Under the pieces are notes generated by a model. That model saw nothing but the letters and a program-made list of their open reading frames with translations. It searched no databases and was not told the DNA's origin. From contig NZ_CP107780.1 of the NCBI RefSeq assembly GCF_036345175.1, forward strand, positions 3,658,001 to 3,722,000: 64,000 bases of DNA, given 5' to 3'. A program made the translations under genes and the position numbers. This DNA comes from Streptomyces sp. NBC_00576 (GTDB lineage: Bacteria; Actinomycetota; Actinomycetes; Streptomycetales; Streptomycetaceae). This document shows, piece by piece, positions 16,557 through 25,420 of the stretch (its first letter is position 1; each line of letters opens with the position of its first letter).

Positions 16557-17339
16557 GTGCGACACGACGAAGAGCAGCCATTGTCCGGCGGGAACATGAG
16601 CGCCGGTGTCGTCCGGGTCGGTGATACCGTCCGGCGCCCGGCGGGACCGTGGACTCCAGCGGTGCATGCGCTGCTGGCCCATCTTCACGAGGTGGGCTTC
16701 CGGGCGGCGCCTCGGCCCCTTGGCATCGATGAGCAGGGCCGGGAGGTGTTGAGCTTTGTGAGGGGCGAGGTGATCTGGCCCGACCGGTTCGCGCTGGTGG
16801 AGACCTCGCAAGGACTGGCTCGCGTGGCGCGTCTGGTCCGGGACTTCCACGATGCCGTGGAGGGGTTCACCCCGCCGCCCGACGCCCAGTGGCAGGTGCT
16901 GATCCCCGTCGAGGGGGCTGACATCATCGCCCACCACGACCTGGCCCCCTGGAACCTCGTGGCCGAGGGGGAGGACGCGTGGGCCTTCATCGACTGGGAC
17001 ACCGCCGGGCCCGGTACTCGCCTCTGGGACGTCGCCTACGCAATGCGGGGCTTCATTCAGTTGTCCGCGCATCCGCATTGGCAGCGTGCCGATGCCGACA
17101 GCCGACTGCGGGTCTTCGCCGACGCCTACGGGCTTGACGAGGGCGAGCGGCGTGAGTTGGTGCCCCTGCTGGGACGCCGTACCCGGGCCATGCATGACTT
17201 CCTGCGTCAGCAGGCCGCCGAGGGCAACCAGCCGTGGGCGACGCTCTGGGCCGAAGGGCACGGCGACGCCTGGCGGAGCGACGCCGAATACATCGAACAG
17301 CGCGAAGAACAGTGGGCGCGTGCCTTGCTCGCCGGCTGA
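16557..17339 (+). CDS. phosphotransferase family protein (APH-like)
   Basis: 260 residues. The kinase-like fold is shown by GREVLSFVRGEVIWPDRFAL, the catalytic HHDLAPWNLV (Brenner-type H-x-D-x4-N, here HxDLxxxN), and the metal-binding FIDWDTAGPGTRLWDVAYAM. This is typical of aminoglycoside phosphotransferase-like enzymes, whose substrates are mostly unknown small molecules. GTG at 16557. It is 130 bases after the DUF397 gene, so it is probably transcribed separately. Resistance function should not be assumed. Confidence 0.85.
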   Translation: MRHDEEQPLSGGNMSAGVVRVGDTVRRPAGPWTPAVHALLAHLHEVGFRAAPRPLGIDEQGREVLSFVRGEVIWPDRFALVETSQGLARVARLVRDFHDAVEGFTPPPDAQWQVLIPVEGADIIAHHDLAPWNLVAEGEDAWAFIDWDTAGPGTRLWDVAYAMRGFIQLSAHPHWQRADADSRLRVFADAYGLDEGERRELVPLLGRRTRAMHDFLRQQAAEGNQPWATLWAEGHGDAWRSDAEYIEQREEQWARALLAG

Positions 17340-17394
17340 GTTCGGCGTGGTTTGAGGTGGCGGGGGCATGAGTCGTAGGGACTCGGACTCGGTT

Positions 17395-18018
17395 TCAGTC
17401 CGCCTTCTGGAACGTCACCTCCACGCGCCGGTTCTTGCGGCGGCCCTGCTCCGAGGTGTTGTCGGCGATCGGGTAGTCCTCGCTGTAGCCGCGTACCTGG
17501 AAGGTGATGTCCGCGCCCAGGCCGGCGGCCAGTTCGTCGTGGACCACCTCCGCGCGGTTCTTGGAGAGGGTCAGACCGTGGGCGTACGAGCCCAGGTTGT
17601 CGGTGAAGCCGAAGACCCTGACGCTCGTGGCCTTCTGGGCCTTGATCTCGTCGGCGATCGCCCGGATGCGGGAGCGGGCCTCGGGGTTGAGTTTTGAGCT
17701 GTTCTTCGGGAACAGGACTTCGGCCTGGAGCGCGAAAGTCACGCTCTCACTGGTGTCCACTCGGCGTTCCTCGCCGCCCATGTCCTCCACGACCGACATG
17801 ATGTCCAGGACCTTGGATTCGGCGAGCGTGGCGCCGTCCGCCAGTTTCAGGCCGGGGCTGTTCGGGTCCACCTCTGGGGGTGGAGATGTGGTGACCGTGC
17901 CCAGGAGTGCGTTTGGGTCGTCGTCCGCGGCAGCGGGTGAACCCGTCAGGCAAAGGGTGGCCAGTACCGCCAAGGCCGTGAGAACGGTTGTTGAGGTGGA
18001 GCGACAGGTGACGGCCAT
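17395..18018 (-). CDS. secreted OmpA-family protein, end of the Tad operon
   Basis: 207 residues. A signal peptide (residues 1-31, VLTALAVLATLCLTGSPAAA) is followed by a linker and then an OmpA-like peptidoglycan-binding domain (VLFPKNSSKLNPEARSRI, VRVFGFTDNLGSYAHGLTLS, NRAEVVHDEL, QGRRKNRRVEVTF). These proteins anchor envelope structures to the wall. The ATG lies three bases after the stop of the preceding lipoprotein gene; a GTG at 18024 overlapping that stop (GTGA) is an equal option. It is the last gene of the operon and may tether the Tad structure. Confidence 0.88.
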   Translation of the reverse strand: MAVTCRSTSTTVLTALAVLATLCLTGSPAAADDDPNALLGTVTTSPPPEVDPNSPGLKLADGATLAESKVLDIMSVVEDMGGEERRVDTSESVTFALQAEVLFPKNSSKLNPEARSRIRAIADEIKAQKATSVRVFGFTDNLGSYAHGLTLSKNRAEVVHDELAAGLGADITFQVRGYSEDYPIADNTSEQGRRKNRRVEVTFQKAD

Positions 18019-18020
18019 GG

Positions 18021-18617
18021 TCACTCGCCCTCGGAGATTTCGATCGACGCCGGGGGCATCGTGCCGACTTGGAAGTTCACCTGGTTGGAACCCTCCGGAG
18101 GAGCGGGGAACTGGGCGAACCAGTCGGCCGTCTGTCCCGTGTCGACGCCTCCTCCCTCGAACTTCGTGCACAGGCAGCGCCCATCGGTGTCCCGAAGGAC
18201 GAGGTACTTCTTCTTGGCCTTGCTGTCTACCAGCGACGCTCCGGCGAGAGAGGGGCCGTTCTTGATCAGCTCATTTTCGTCACCGAGCCAGTCCGCCGCG
18301 ACCCAGAACTTCCCGCCGCTGTTGGTGACCGTGCCGTTCACCGTCACGAAGCCACCCTGATCACGAACTGCCGAGGTGACGGTGAGTGTGATGTCGCCGC
18401 TCTTCACTTCGGCCAGTGCGGGTTCGGCGGCCGGCGCCGGGGACTCCGTCTTCTCGTCTCCGCCACTCTGGGTTTGGCTGGGTGCCGATGAAGACGCCTT
18501 CTCGTCCGTCTTGCCGCCGTCTCCTCCCCCGCAGCCCGCCACCGTGAGGAGCAACCCGGTCGCGATCGCCACCGCGGTCACTGCCCTACGGCTCTTCATG
18601 GTGTGCCGAAACTTCAT
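18021..18617 (-). CDS. lipoprotein in the Tad operon
   Basis: 198 residues. The signal peptide ends with the lipobox VAGC (ATGLLLTVAGCGGGDGG), then a Ser/Glu/Pro linker. The C-terminal 120 residues are beta-rich (VKSGDITLTVTSAVRDQGGF, VTVNGTVTNSGGKFWVAADW, KKYLVLRDTDGRCLCTKFEG), possibly an immunoglobulin-like fold. No named family. GAGAGGA precedes the ATG by 10 bases. It lies between the TadG-like gene and the OmpA gene, so it is likely part of the envelope part of the same machinery. Confidence 0.82.
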   Translation of the reverse strand: MKFRHTMKSRRAVTAVAIATGLLLTVAGCGGGDGGKTDEKASSSAPSQTQSGGDEKTESPAPAAEPALAEVKSGDITLTVTSAVRDQGGFVTVNGTVTNSGGKFWVAADWLGDENELIKNGPSLAGASLVDSKAKKKYLVLRDTDGRCLCTKFEGGGVDTGQTADWFAQFPAPPEGSNQVNFQVGTMPPASIEISEGE

Positions 18618-18632
18618 CGGTACGACTTCCTC

Positions 18633-19244
18633 TCACTGGACCAGATGCACAGAGAACAGCTCAGACGCGTCGGGAAAGTCGCCTGGATTGAAATGACCGG
18701 GGTCGATGGTCACGGTTTCGCCGTCACAGTCCAACTCGAAGGGATCCAGGGGATCAACGGGGGGAACGTTCTCGCAGCGCGGCTGGATGACAGCGGTCGC
18801 GTGGGCCCTGCCCTTCATGCTCTCGGTGCCTGGAATGATCGAGTTGCCGACGGTGTAGTTGGTCTGGATGTTGACCCGGAATCCGGGATATCCGTCCTGC
18901 ATGACCTGCACGGCCTCGCCCTCAAGGACGGAGTCGTTGTCGGCTGCCAGTGCCTGCGCAGCGGCCTGGGCGCCATCGCCCACTGACTCGTCACCGTTCA
19001 GCCAGTCGAGCCAGTCATCGTCGTCCGCCTCGATGGCGGCGACCAAGCCGTCCACCAGTTCGTCCCGGGCGTCCTGTGCGGCCGCCAACGCCGCAGCGTC
19101 CGCCGCGGACTGGGCTCCGTTGCGGACGGACGCTGCTTGCGCGAACACGAAGAAGGCGACGGCGGCGAAGAGCAGGATTCCCGTCAGCCAGATGTAGATC
19201 GGCAGAGTCTGCCCACGGTCGCTGAGAACTCGTGCGGCGGTCAG
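18633..19244 (-). CDS. TadG/TadE-like pilus assembly protein (pseudopilin-like N-terminus)
   Basis: About 203 residues. The N-terminus SDRGQTLPIYIWLTGILLF is the TadG/DUF2134 prepilin-like signature (RGQ..P then a transmembrane helix). It is followed by AVAFFVFAQAASVRNGAQSA and ADAAALAAAQDARDELVDGL, which are characteristic of this group. The rest is extracellular with several Cys. The start is uncertain: no ATG/GTG exists near the expected N-terminus. A CTG at 19242-19244 overlapping the stop of the Flp-like gene (CTGA) is the best candidate and implies coupling. It is likely a minor structural subunit. Confidence 0.75.
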   Translation of the reverse strand: MTAARVLSDRGQTLPIYIWLTGILLFAAVAFFVFAQAASVRNGAQSAADAAALAAAQDARDELVDGLVAAIEADDDDWLDWLNGDESVGDGAQAAAQALAADNDSVLEGEAVQVMQDGYPGFRVNIQTNYTVGNSIIPGTESMKGRAHATAVIQPRCENVPPVDPLDPFELDCDGETVTIDPGHFNPGDFPDASELFSVHLVQ

Positions 19245-19441
19245 CCGCCGGTGACGCTGGTGACCGCAGTGCGAATCGCCCCCGAGATCAGGCCGCCCAG
19301 ATTGAGACTCTTGATCAGCACGAAGATCCCGGCGACGATGATCATCAGGCCGGCATACTCCACGAACCCGGCTCCCCTGTCCCGCTGCCTGCCCTGCATC
19401 CGGGAAACGACAGTCCACGTCCACCTGTTGAACCTGTCCAC
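19241..19441 (-). CDS. Flp-family pilin-like small protein
   Basis: 66 residues. It has the Flp/Fap pilin shape: a short basic leader (RMQGRQRDRGAGFVEY) and then a hydrophobic stretch (AGLMIIVAGIFVLIKSLNLG) with a Gly-x3-x-Glu-Tyr-like processing site (GAGFVEYA). Flp pilins are cleaved by a prepilin peptidase and build the Tad pilus. GTG at 19441 has GGAAGG about 8 bases upstream; a longer GTG start at 19483 is less well supported. No prepilin peptidase gene is in the window. Confidence 0.75.
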   Translation of the reverse strand: MDRFNRWTWTVVSRMQGRQRDRGAGFVEYAGLMIIVAGIFVLIKSLNLGGLISGAIRTAVTSVTGG

Positions 19442-19549
19442 TGCGCCTGCCCTTCCGCCGAACGTCAATACTGACCCGGCCACCGTACGTGAAAGACGGT
19501 CTACTCCGCGTGGGTCCGGGGACCCAACTTCCCTCTGCGGTACGCCTCA

Positions 19550-20332
19550 TCACAGCCACCACTCCCGAGCCGTACCCAGCCACTGGGCGATCGCTTCGCT
19601 CCGTGTCGTACTCTGCAGCTTTGCGAAGATGCGGTTGATGTGGTTCTTGACTGTCTTCTCGCTGATGAAACAGGTGGCGGCGATCTGCTGGTTGTTCACC
19701 CCCGCTGCGATGAGATCCATGACCTCCACCTCCCTCAAACTCAAACCGAAGTCCGGTCGGCCGTGGTCGCGGGCGGCGAGTGTCGCCACGCGGCCGAGCC
19801 GGGCATCTCGAGTTTGCCGCAAGGGTGCCACAAATGGTTGCAAATGCGAAGAGCTTTCGTTCGGTTCGTAGGAAACGCTGAGCGAATCCGCGACGTCCGG
19901 TCTCAGTACGGAGGCGTGCGGTGCCTTCGCCGCCCGTGCCATCACTCTCACCCCCCTGCCTACCGCCCGTACCGCCTCCGCCAGTTCCTCCGCCGTGAAA
20001 CCCCCGTGGATCAGGTAGCCCGAAGCGCCTCTGCGCAGCGCCTGCCGCACAATCTCCGGCTCGCTGCTGTACGTCAGCATCATCACCGGGGCCAGCGAGA
20101 CCAGTTGGGGAAGGGCCGTGAGGCCGTCCGTGCCGGGCATGCGTACGTCGAGCAACACCACGTCAGGCTGTACGCGCTCCGCCGCCGACACCGCCTCGGT
20201 GCCGTTCGACGCCTCCGCCACCACATCGATGTCCGGGTGGCCGCCCAGCAGTGCCGTCAGGCCTGCCCGTACGACGGGGTTGTCGTCCGCCACCAACACC
20301 CGTAGCGGCTGTGGCCATTCATCTCCGGGCAT
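19550..20332 (-). CDS. LuxR/NarL-family response regulator
   Basis: 260 residues. Residues 9-130 are a receiver (RVLVADDNPVVRAGLTALLG, phospho-acceptor Asp62 in VVLLDVRMPG). Residues about 195-260 are a LuxR helix-turn-helix (LSLREVEVMDLIAAGVNNQQ, ISEKTVKNHINRIFAKLQ). The linker of 60 residues is longer than usual. The gene overlaps the histidine kinase gene by 14 bases and is embedded in the Tad operon, so this two-component pair probably controls the pilus operon or its cues. Confidence 0.93.
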   Translation of the reverse strand: MPGDEWPQPLRVLVADDNPVVRAGLTALLGGHPDIDVVAEASNGTEAVSAAERVQPDVVLLDVRMPGTDGLTALPQLVSLAPVMMLTYSSEPEIVRQALRRGASGYLIHGGFTAEELAEAVRAVGRGVRVMARAAKAPHASVLRPDVADSLSVSYEPNESSSHLQPFVAPLRQTRDARLGRVATLAARDHGRPDFGLSLREVEVMDLIAAGVNNQQIAATCFISEKTVKNHINRIFAKLQSTTRSEAIAQWLGTAREWWL

Positions 20333-21683
20333 GCGATACGACCTCCTTCCGGGGCCGGGGCACGTAGTCGAGTCCGGGTGACCTCACGTCGACTCGGATC
20401 TCTGCGCCCCCTTCCTCCCGTCGGCCCAGGTGAATCACCGCACCCAGTGACCTCGCCCGTTCCACCATGCCCAGCATGCCGAAGTGGCCTGTTCTGGTGG
20501 TCGCTTCGAGGTTCAGTGGGGCGGGGAGGCCTACTCCGTCGTCTGTGATGCGGAGCGTCAGGCCGTCCCCGGAGGGTTCCGCCTCCAGCGTCACGCTCGT
20601 CGCGTCCGCGTGCCTGCGCGTGTTCTCCAGGGCTTCCGACACGATCGCCAGGAGGTGGTGTGCCGTCCGGTGCGGGAGGGCGTCGAGCCTTCCGGTGGGC
20701 GTCTTCAGACGCGTACGGATTCTCGTGCTCTGCTCGAACTCCGCCGCCCTCTGGGTCAGTTCGGCGACCAGATCTACGTCCGGTGCCGTCAGGTCCGTGT
20801 GGTGGCGCAGGTCGGTGAGGAGGTCGCGGGACTCCGCCGCCGCTCGGCGGGCCGCCGAGGCCACCAGCGCCGCGTGGCGCCGTACCGATTCCGGGTCCGG
20901 GTTCGCAGTTCCGCCGTTCGCCGATGCCGCGAGGGCCTCTGCCGCCAACGACAGGCCGTACAGGGTCTTGGTGACCGAATCGTGCATCTCCCTTGCCAGG
21001 CGCGCCCGTTCGGACTCCACCGCCTCCGCGACCGCCAGACGGGAGTTCGCCTCCGCGAGTGCCTCGCTCGCCGTACCGAAGCGGAACATCAGGTTGCGCA
21101 AGGTGACACCGATGATGCCGGCGCCGATGCAGAAGCCCGCTATGAGGAGCGTGCTGGTGCCTGTTCCCGGGCGGGCTTCCCAGGCTCGGTAGACCGTGAG
21201 GAGTACCACCAGTTGCAGGCCCGTGAAGACTCCCGAGCCTCGCCAGCCGTAGAGGAGGCCGGCGAGGAGGGGGGTGCACGCCGTGGCGTAGGCGAGAGGG
21301 GAGGCGGGTGACGCGGTGAGCAGGAGTATGGCCGCGAGCGTCAGGTCCGCCGCCATCAGGGCGGGGTGGGCGAGGAGGCGGGGGGCCAGGCGGTCCCAGT
21401 CCCGGTACATGGCGTACGAGGCCGTGATGCCAAGCACGGCCGCCACGAGGACCGTGTAACGCGGGGGGCCTTCCACCGTGTTGGTCATGGCGAAGGGGGT
21501 GCCGAGGGCAATCATCGTCATGCGCACCGCGAACGCCTGGCGGCACAGGGCCTGCAGGGCGTTCAGTTGGAGACGGACGGTCGCGGGGGCCGGGGCGTCG
21601 TCGGCCAGGTAGCCGGCGGTCGGGTCGTAGCCTCGTTCCCCCCGGCGCCGCATCCTCGTCACCAACGTCTTCATCATCGTCAA
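20319..21683 (-). CDS. membrane histidine kinase (HisKA_3 family)
   Basis: 454 residues. The N-terminal half has about five to six membrane helices (for example LMAADLTLAAILLLTASPAS and TLLIAGFCIGAGIIGVTLRN). Then comes the HisKA_3 dimerisation helix with ARLAREMHDSVTKTLYGL (phospho-His in MHDS), and a HATPase_c domain (LLAIVSEALENTRRHADATS, LRITDDGVGL, GHFGMLGMVERARSLGA). It is the partner of the overlapping response regulator. The ATG shares an ATGA with the TadC stop. Signal unknown. Confidence 0.93.
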   Translation of the reverse strand: MTMMKTLVTRMRRRGERGYDPTAGYLADDAPAPATVRLQLNALQALCRQAFAVRMTMIALGTPFAMTNTVEGPPRYTVLVAAVLGITASYAMYRDWDRLAPRLLAHPALMAADLTLAAILLLTASPASPLAYATACTPLLAGLLYGWRGSGVFTGLQLVVLLTVYRAWEARPGTGTSTLLIAGFCIGAGIIGVTLRNLMFRFGTASEALAEANSRLAVAEAVESERARLAREMHDSVTKTLYGLSLAAEALAASANGGTANPDPESVRRHAALVASAARRAAAESRDLLTDLRHHTDLTAPDVDLVAELTQRAAEFEQSTRIRTRLKTPTGRLDALPHRTAHHLLAIVSEALENTRRHADATSVTLEAEPSGDGLTLRITDDGVGLPAPLNLEATTRTGHFGMLGMVERARSLGAVIHLGRREEGGAEIRVDVRSPGLDYVPRPRKEVVSHARR

Positions 21684-22570
21684 CGCCCCAGAATCGAGCC
21701 GAAGTTCGTACCCGAACCGAGGAACATTCCCGTTGCGATGAGGATCATCGTCGCCGGGAGCATGAACACCAGGGTGACGAGGGTTGCCTTGGGGATCGTC
21801 TTCGCGGCGCGGCGGCGGGATTCCTGGGCGTCCGTGCGGCGCATGTCGGCGGCGATCTGGATCAGGGTCTCGGCGATCGGGGAGCCGAGTTCCTCGCCCT
21901 GCTGGAGCGCCGAGACGAACTGGGCCACCTGTTCACTGGAGTTGCGCTTGCGGAGCTGGTCGAAGGCCTGGCGGCGGCTGACGCCCATGTCCATCTGGCG
22001 GAGTGTGATGCGGAGTTCGTCCGCCCAGGGGCCCTCGTACTTCTCCGCCACCCGGTCCAGGGCCTGCCGGAAGCCCAGGCCCGCCGACACCACGACCGCG
22101 AGCACGTCCAGAAAGTCGGGGAGTGTGCGGTCGATGACGTCCTTGCGTTCCCGTACCGCCTGCCAGATCGCCGCGTCCGCAGCCGTCACTCCGAAGGCGA
22201 ACGTGATGACCGCGAGGATCAGTTGGCCGTTGGTGAGGAAGATCAGACCGAGGAGTATACCGAAGGTGAAGTAGACCGCTCGACGGGCCGCGTAGCGGGT
22301 GATGGTCAGGCCGCCGGGGTTGCCCGCCATGTCGATGCGCAGGCGTTTCGCGTCGACCCGGCGGGGGCCCATCAGGCGCAGGACCAGAGGGGCGAAGCGC
22401 ATGCCCATGCGGTCCACCGCCGAGTCGGCCTTCGAGACCCGGGTGCCGCCCACCTCCAGGGCGAGGAGCAGGTCGGAGGGGAGTTTGGCGTCGGCTCGGA
22501 TCATGCGGATGCCCAGCAGGGCGCCCCCGACGGCGATCGCCATCAACAAGGCCAGCAGCAGTGGCAGCAT
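21680..22570 (-). CDS. tadC: TadC-like type II/IV secretion inner-membrane protein
   Basis: 296 residues with a T2SSF domain. N-terminal membrane helix (LPLLLALLMAIAVGGALLGI), two central helices (YFTFGILLGLIFLTNGQLIL, AVITFAFGVTAADAAIW), then DRTLPDFLDVLAVVVSAGLG and the T2SSF signature (VAQFVSALQQGEELGSPIAE), ending with VTLVFMLPATMILIATGMFL. TadB and TadC form the membrane platform on which the TadA ATPase acts. ATG at 22570 follows GAGGGG that overlaps the TadB stop; GTG at 22582 is an alternative. Confidence 0.93.
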   Translation of the reverse strand: MLPLLLALLMAIAVGGALLGIRMIRADAKLPSDLLLALEVGGTRVSKADSAVDRMGMRFAPLVLRLMGPRRVDAKRLRIDMAGNPGGLTITRYAARRAVYFTFGILLGLIFLTNGQLILAVITFAFGVTAADAAIWQAVRERKDVIDRTLPDFLDVLAVVVSAGLGFRQALDRVAEKYEGPWADELRITLRQMDMGVSRRQAFDQLRKRNSSEQVAQFVSALQQGEELGSPIAETLIQIAADMRRTDAQESRRRAAKTIPKATLVTLVFMLPATMILIATGMFLGSGTNFGSILGR

Positions 22571-22587
22571 CCGGTCACTCACTCCCC

Positions 22588-23529
22588 TCAGACTTCGATC
22601 TTGCCCAGGCGGCGGATGACGAAGAAGCCGACCGTGTACAGGCCCAGAGAGAGGAGGATCAGGCCCTGGCCCAGGGCGGAGCCGGTCACCTTCTCCAGCG
22701 CGCCCTCGTTCGAGGAGTTGACGAGGAGGAGAGAGCCGAGGCCCAGGCAAGGGACCGTGAAGGCGGTCGCGTTGACCTCCGACAGCATCGTGCGGACCTC
22801 TCGGCGCGTCTCCTTGCGGTCCTCAAGGGTCTGGGTGAGGTTGCGGAGCGAGCTGACCACCGAGCCGCCCGCCTTGTTCGCCAGCACCAACGTGGTGACG
22901 AGTACGACCAGTTCGCGGGACGGCAGGCGTTCCGCCAGTTCTCCCAGCGCGTCGTCCACCGTCCGGCCCAGCGTCAACTGGTCGGCCACCCGGGCCAGTT
23001 CCTCGCCCGCCGGGGCCTCCAGCTCCTCCGCCGCCATCGCCAGCGACGTTCGCAGGGCGAGGCCGGCCGCCGTGGCGTTGGCCAGCAGGCGGGCCACGTC
23101 GGGGAGTTGGTTGATGAACGCCTCGATACGTTTCTGGCGTTGCCAGTTGAGAAAGATCGCCGCGCCCCAGACCGTCACCAGCGCGGCGATCGGGCCGAAG
23201 AAGGGGGCCAGTACGGAGGCTGCCAGCAGCCACAGCGCGACGCCGACACCGGCGACGTACGTGAAGAACTCGCCCGCTGTCAGGTCCAGTCCGGTCGCCG
23301 AGAGGCGGAGGTGGATCGTGCGGCCGAGGCGGGTGCGGCGCAGTCGGCGGTCGACGGCCGCGAACCGGCGTACGCGGCCGGACGCCATGCGCAGCACACC
23401 GCCGCCGGAGAGGCGGTCCTCGAGTGCCTGGCGCTGGGCGCGGCCGGTGGCGTACGTGTGCACGCCCGCGACGGCGAGTGTGCAGCACAGCACGGTTGCA
23501 CCCAACGCCAGCGGGACCGAGTTGTTCAT
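22588..23529 (-). CDS. tadB: TadB-like inner-membrane platform protein
   Basis: 313 residues with a T2SSF domain. N-terminal helix (PLALGATVLCCTLAVAGVHT), middle helices (VAGVGVALWLLAASVLAPFF, GPIAALVTVWGAAIFLNW), then NQLPDVARLLANATAAGLAL and ADQLTLGRTVDDALGELAER, and a C-terminal helix (GLILLSLGLYTVGFFVIRRL). It pairs with TadC to form the pilus platform. The stop overlaps the ribosome site of tadC. A repeat-rich gap of 112 bases separates it from tadA. Confidence 0.93.
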   Translation of the reverse strand: MNNSVPLALGATVLCCTLAVAGVHTYATGRAQRQALEDRLSGGGVLRMASGRVRRFAAVDRRLRRTRLGRTIHLRLSATGLDLTAGEFFTYVAGVGVALWLLAASVLAPFFGPIAALVTVWGAAIFLNWQRQKRIEAFINQLPDVARLLANATAAGLALRTSLAMAAEELEAPAGEELARVADQLTLGRTVDDALGELAERLPSRELVVLVTTLVLANKAGGSVVSSLRNLTQTLEDRKETRREVRTMLSEVNATAFTVPCLGLGSLLLVNSSNEGALEKVTGSALGQGLILLSLGLYTVGFFVIRRLGKIEV

Positions 23530-23550
23530 GGCTGCTCGCTCCGCATAGTC

Positions 23551-23616
23551 GTACTGGTCCTTGTACTGGTACTGACCCCTGTACTGGTACTGATCCCTGT
23601 ACTCGTACTGATCCTT
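23551..23616. repeat. 18-bp tandem repeat in the tadA-tadB gap
   Basis: Three consecutive 18-base units (GTACTGGTACTGACCCCT at 23563, a near copy at 23581, and GTACTCGTACTGATCCTT at 23599) follow a partial unit. The tract lies wholly between tadA and tadB and is not needed by either frame. It may space translation or form secondary structure. Confidence 0.85.
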
Positions 23617-23641
23617 GAAATGGTCGTCGCCGTCCGCGTGT

Positions 23642-24988
23642 TCATCCGATCGCCTGCCTCGAGTCCAGTACGTCGAGCAACTCGGCCACGCCGAACGCCG
23701 GGGGCAGCGATTCGTTCGCCAGGTACAGCTTCTCGGCGACCGGGCGGGGCACCGGGAGGTGTTCGAAATAGCCCTGGGCGACGCGGTCGGGGCCGGTCGG
23801 GCGGGAGACGTAGCGGGAGACGGTCACGATGCGGAACTGTTCGCGGCCGTGGGAGACGAGCAGGGCGATCTCCGCGACGCGGCGGGAGCCGTCGGCGTGG
23901 CGGGCCAACTGGACGACCACGTCCACCGCCGAGTTGATCTGGTCCTTCAACGCCTCGAAGGGGATCATGACTTCGGACATCGAGCCCAGGGTCTGCAGCC
24001 GCATCAGCGCGTCCTCCGCCGAGTTGGCGTGGACGGTGGCGAGAGAACCGTCGTGGCCCGTGGACATCGCCTGGAGCATGTCGAGGGTCTCGCCGCCTCG
24101 GACCTCACCGACGATGATGCGGTCGGGGCGCATGCGCAGGCTGTTGCGGACCAGGTCGCGGATGGTGATCTGGCCCTTGCCCTCCACGTTCGGCGGCCGG
24201 GATTCGAGGCGGATCACGTGCTCCTGCTGGAGCTGGAGTTCGGCCGAGTCCTCGATGGTGATGATGCGCTCGCGGGAGGGGACCAGGCCGGAGAGGGCGT
24301 TGAGGAGGGTGGTCTTCCCGGTGCCCGTTCCGCCACTGACGATGACATTGAAGCGGGCGCGGACGAACGCGGCCAGGAGCATCAGCATCTGCTCGTCCAG
24401 CGAGCCGAGGTCGATCAACTCCGGGAGTGTGTAGGCGCGGGGGAAGCGGCGGATGGTGAGCGTCGGGCCGGTGAGGGAGAGCGGCGGGATGATGACGTTG
24501 ACCCGCTCGCCGGTGGGCAGGCGGGCGTCGACCATCGGATTCGACTCGTCCACCCGCCTGTTGACCGTCGAGACGATCCGCTCGATGGTCTGCATCAGCT
24601 GCTCGCTCGACGCGAAGCGCATGGGGAGCTGTTCGACGCGGCCCGCTCGTTCCACGAAGATCGAGTCCGGGCCGTTGACCATGATCTCGGTGATCGACGC
24701 ATCGGCGAGGAGCGGTTCGAGGACGCCCAGGCCGAGGGCTTCGTCGACCACCCGTCTGATGAGCTGGGAGCGTTCGCCGGAGGAGAGTACCGGGCCCTCG
24801 CGGCTGATGATGTGGCCGAGGACGCGTTCCAGACGGACGCGGCGTTCGGCTGCGGCGAGGCTGGACATCTCCGCGAGGTCGATCTCTTCGAGGAGCTTGG
24901 CACGGTAGACGGCGACGAGGTGGCCGTCCTCGCGCGCGGTTCCGTTGCCGTTGTCGTCGGCGGAGGCTATGCGGGAGCGCAGGCTCAT
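23642..24988 (-). CDS. tadA: TadA/CpaF-type pilus secretion ATPase
   Basis: 448 residues. An N-terminal all-helical part (LLEEIDLAEMSSLAAAERRV) precedes ITEIMVNGPDSIFVERAG. The ATPase core has Walker A VSGGTGTGKTTLLNAL, an Asp box (RIITIEDSAELQLQQEH), Walker B MRPDRIIVGEVRGGE and a His box (MSTGHDGSLATVHANSAEDA). All catalytic parts are intact. It powers Flp pilin assembly or a related actinobacterial secretion machine. It is preceded by two TadE genes and followed by tadB and tadC in the same operon. Confidence 0.95.
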   Translation of the reverse strand: MSLRSRIASADDNGNGTAREDGHLVAVYRAKLLEEIDLAEMSSLAAAERRVRLERVLGHIISREGPVLSSGERSQLIRRVVDEALGLGVLEPLLADASITEIMVNGPDSIFVERAGRVEQLPMRFASSEQLMQTIERIVSTVNRRVDESNPMVDARLPTGERVNVIIPPLSLTGPTLTIRRFPRAYTLPELIDLGSLDEQMLMLLAAFVRARFNVIVSGGTGTGKTTLLNALSGLVPSRERIITIEDSAELQLQQEHVIRLESRPPNVEGKGQITIRDLVRNSLRMRPDRIIVGEVRGGETLDMLQAMSTGHDGSLATVHANSAEDALMRLQTLGSMSEVMIPFEALKDQINSAVDVVVQLARHADGSRRVAEIALLVSHGREQFRIVTVSRYVSRPTGPDRVAQGYFEHLPVPRPVAEKLYLANESLPPAFGVAELLDVLDSRQAIG

Positions 24989-25030
24989 GGTCTCTGTCTC
25001 AACTCCTCTCCATTGGTTGCCGGTTCACGA

Positions 25031-25420
25031 TCAGTTGTCTTCGTCGTTGGGCATGGTGGCGGATCGTCGTACGTCCCACTCGTCGAAGATCGGGATGATC
25101 GCGGGGACATGGACGATCACGGTGGCGGTGGTCGTGTCGCCCGCGCCCAGTGGCGCGTCCACCTCCGGGTTGAGCCAGTCGCTGACGGAGGCGGCGCCCA
25201 CTGCCACCCCGTCGCCTCCGAGGGAGGTGGCCCGCGCAGCCGCGCGGGCGCCCGTACCGGCCTGGTTGATGCCGTAGCCGATCAGGCCGAGCTGGATGCA
25301 GGCCAGGCCGATGATGATGAGGATCGGGAGGAAGCCGGTGAACTCCAGGATGGAGGAACCCCGGTCCCGCTCATCCCGGATGCGGTTCGCAAGACGGCTC
25401 CGAAAGCTCCTCGTCCTCAT
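25031..25420 (-). CDS. TadE-like pseudopilin
   Basis: 129 residues. The N-terminus (RIRDERDRGSSILEFTGFLP then ILIIIGLACIQLGLIGYGIN) is the TadE signature: a Gly-x4-Glu processing-like site and one membrane helix. QAGTGARAAARATSLGG follows, as in the family. The ATG overlaps the TGA of the TadZ-TadE fusion by one base (TGATG). It probably supplies a minor pilin along with the TadE part of the fusion and the TadG-like protein. Confidence 0.9.
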   Translation of the reverse strand: MRTRSFRSRLANRIRDERDRGSSILEFTGFLPILIIIGLACIQLGLIGYGINQAGTGARAAARATSLGGDGVAVGAASVSDWLNPEVDAPLGAGDTTTATVIVHVPAIIPIFDEWDVRRSATMPNDEDN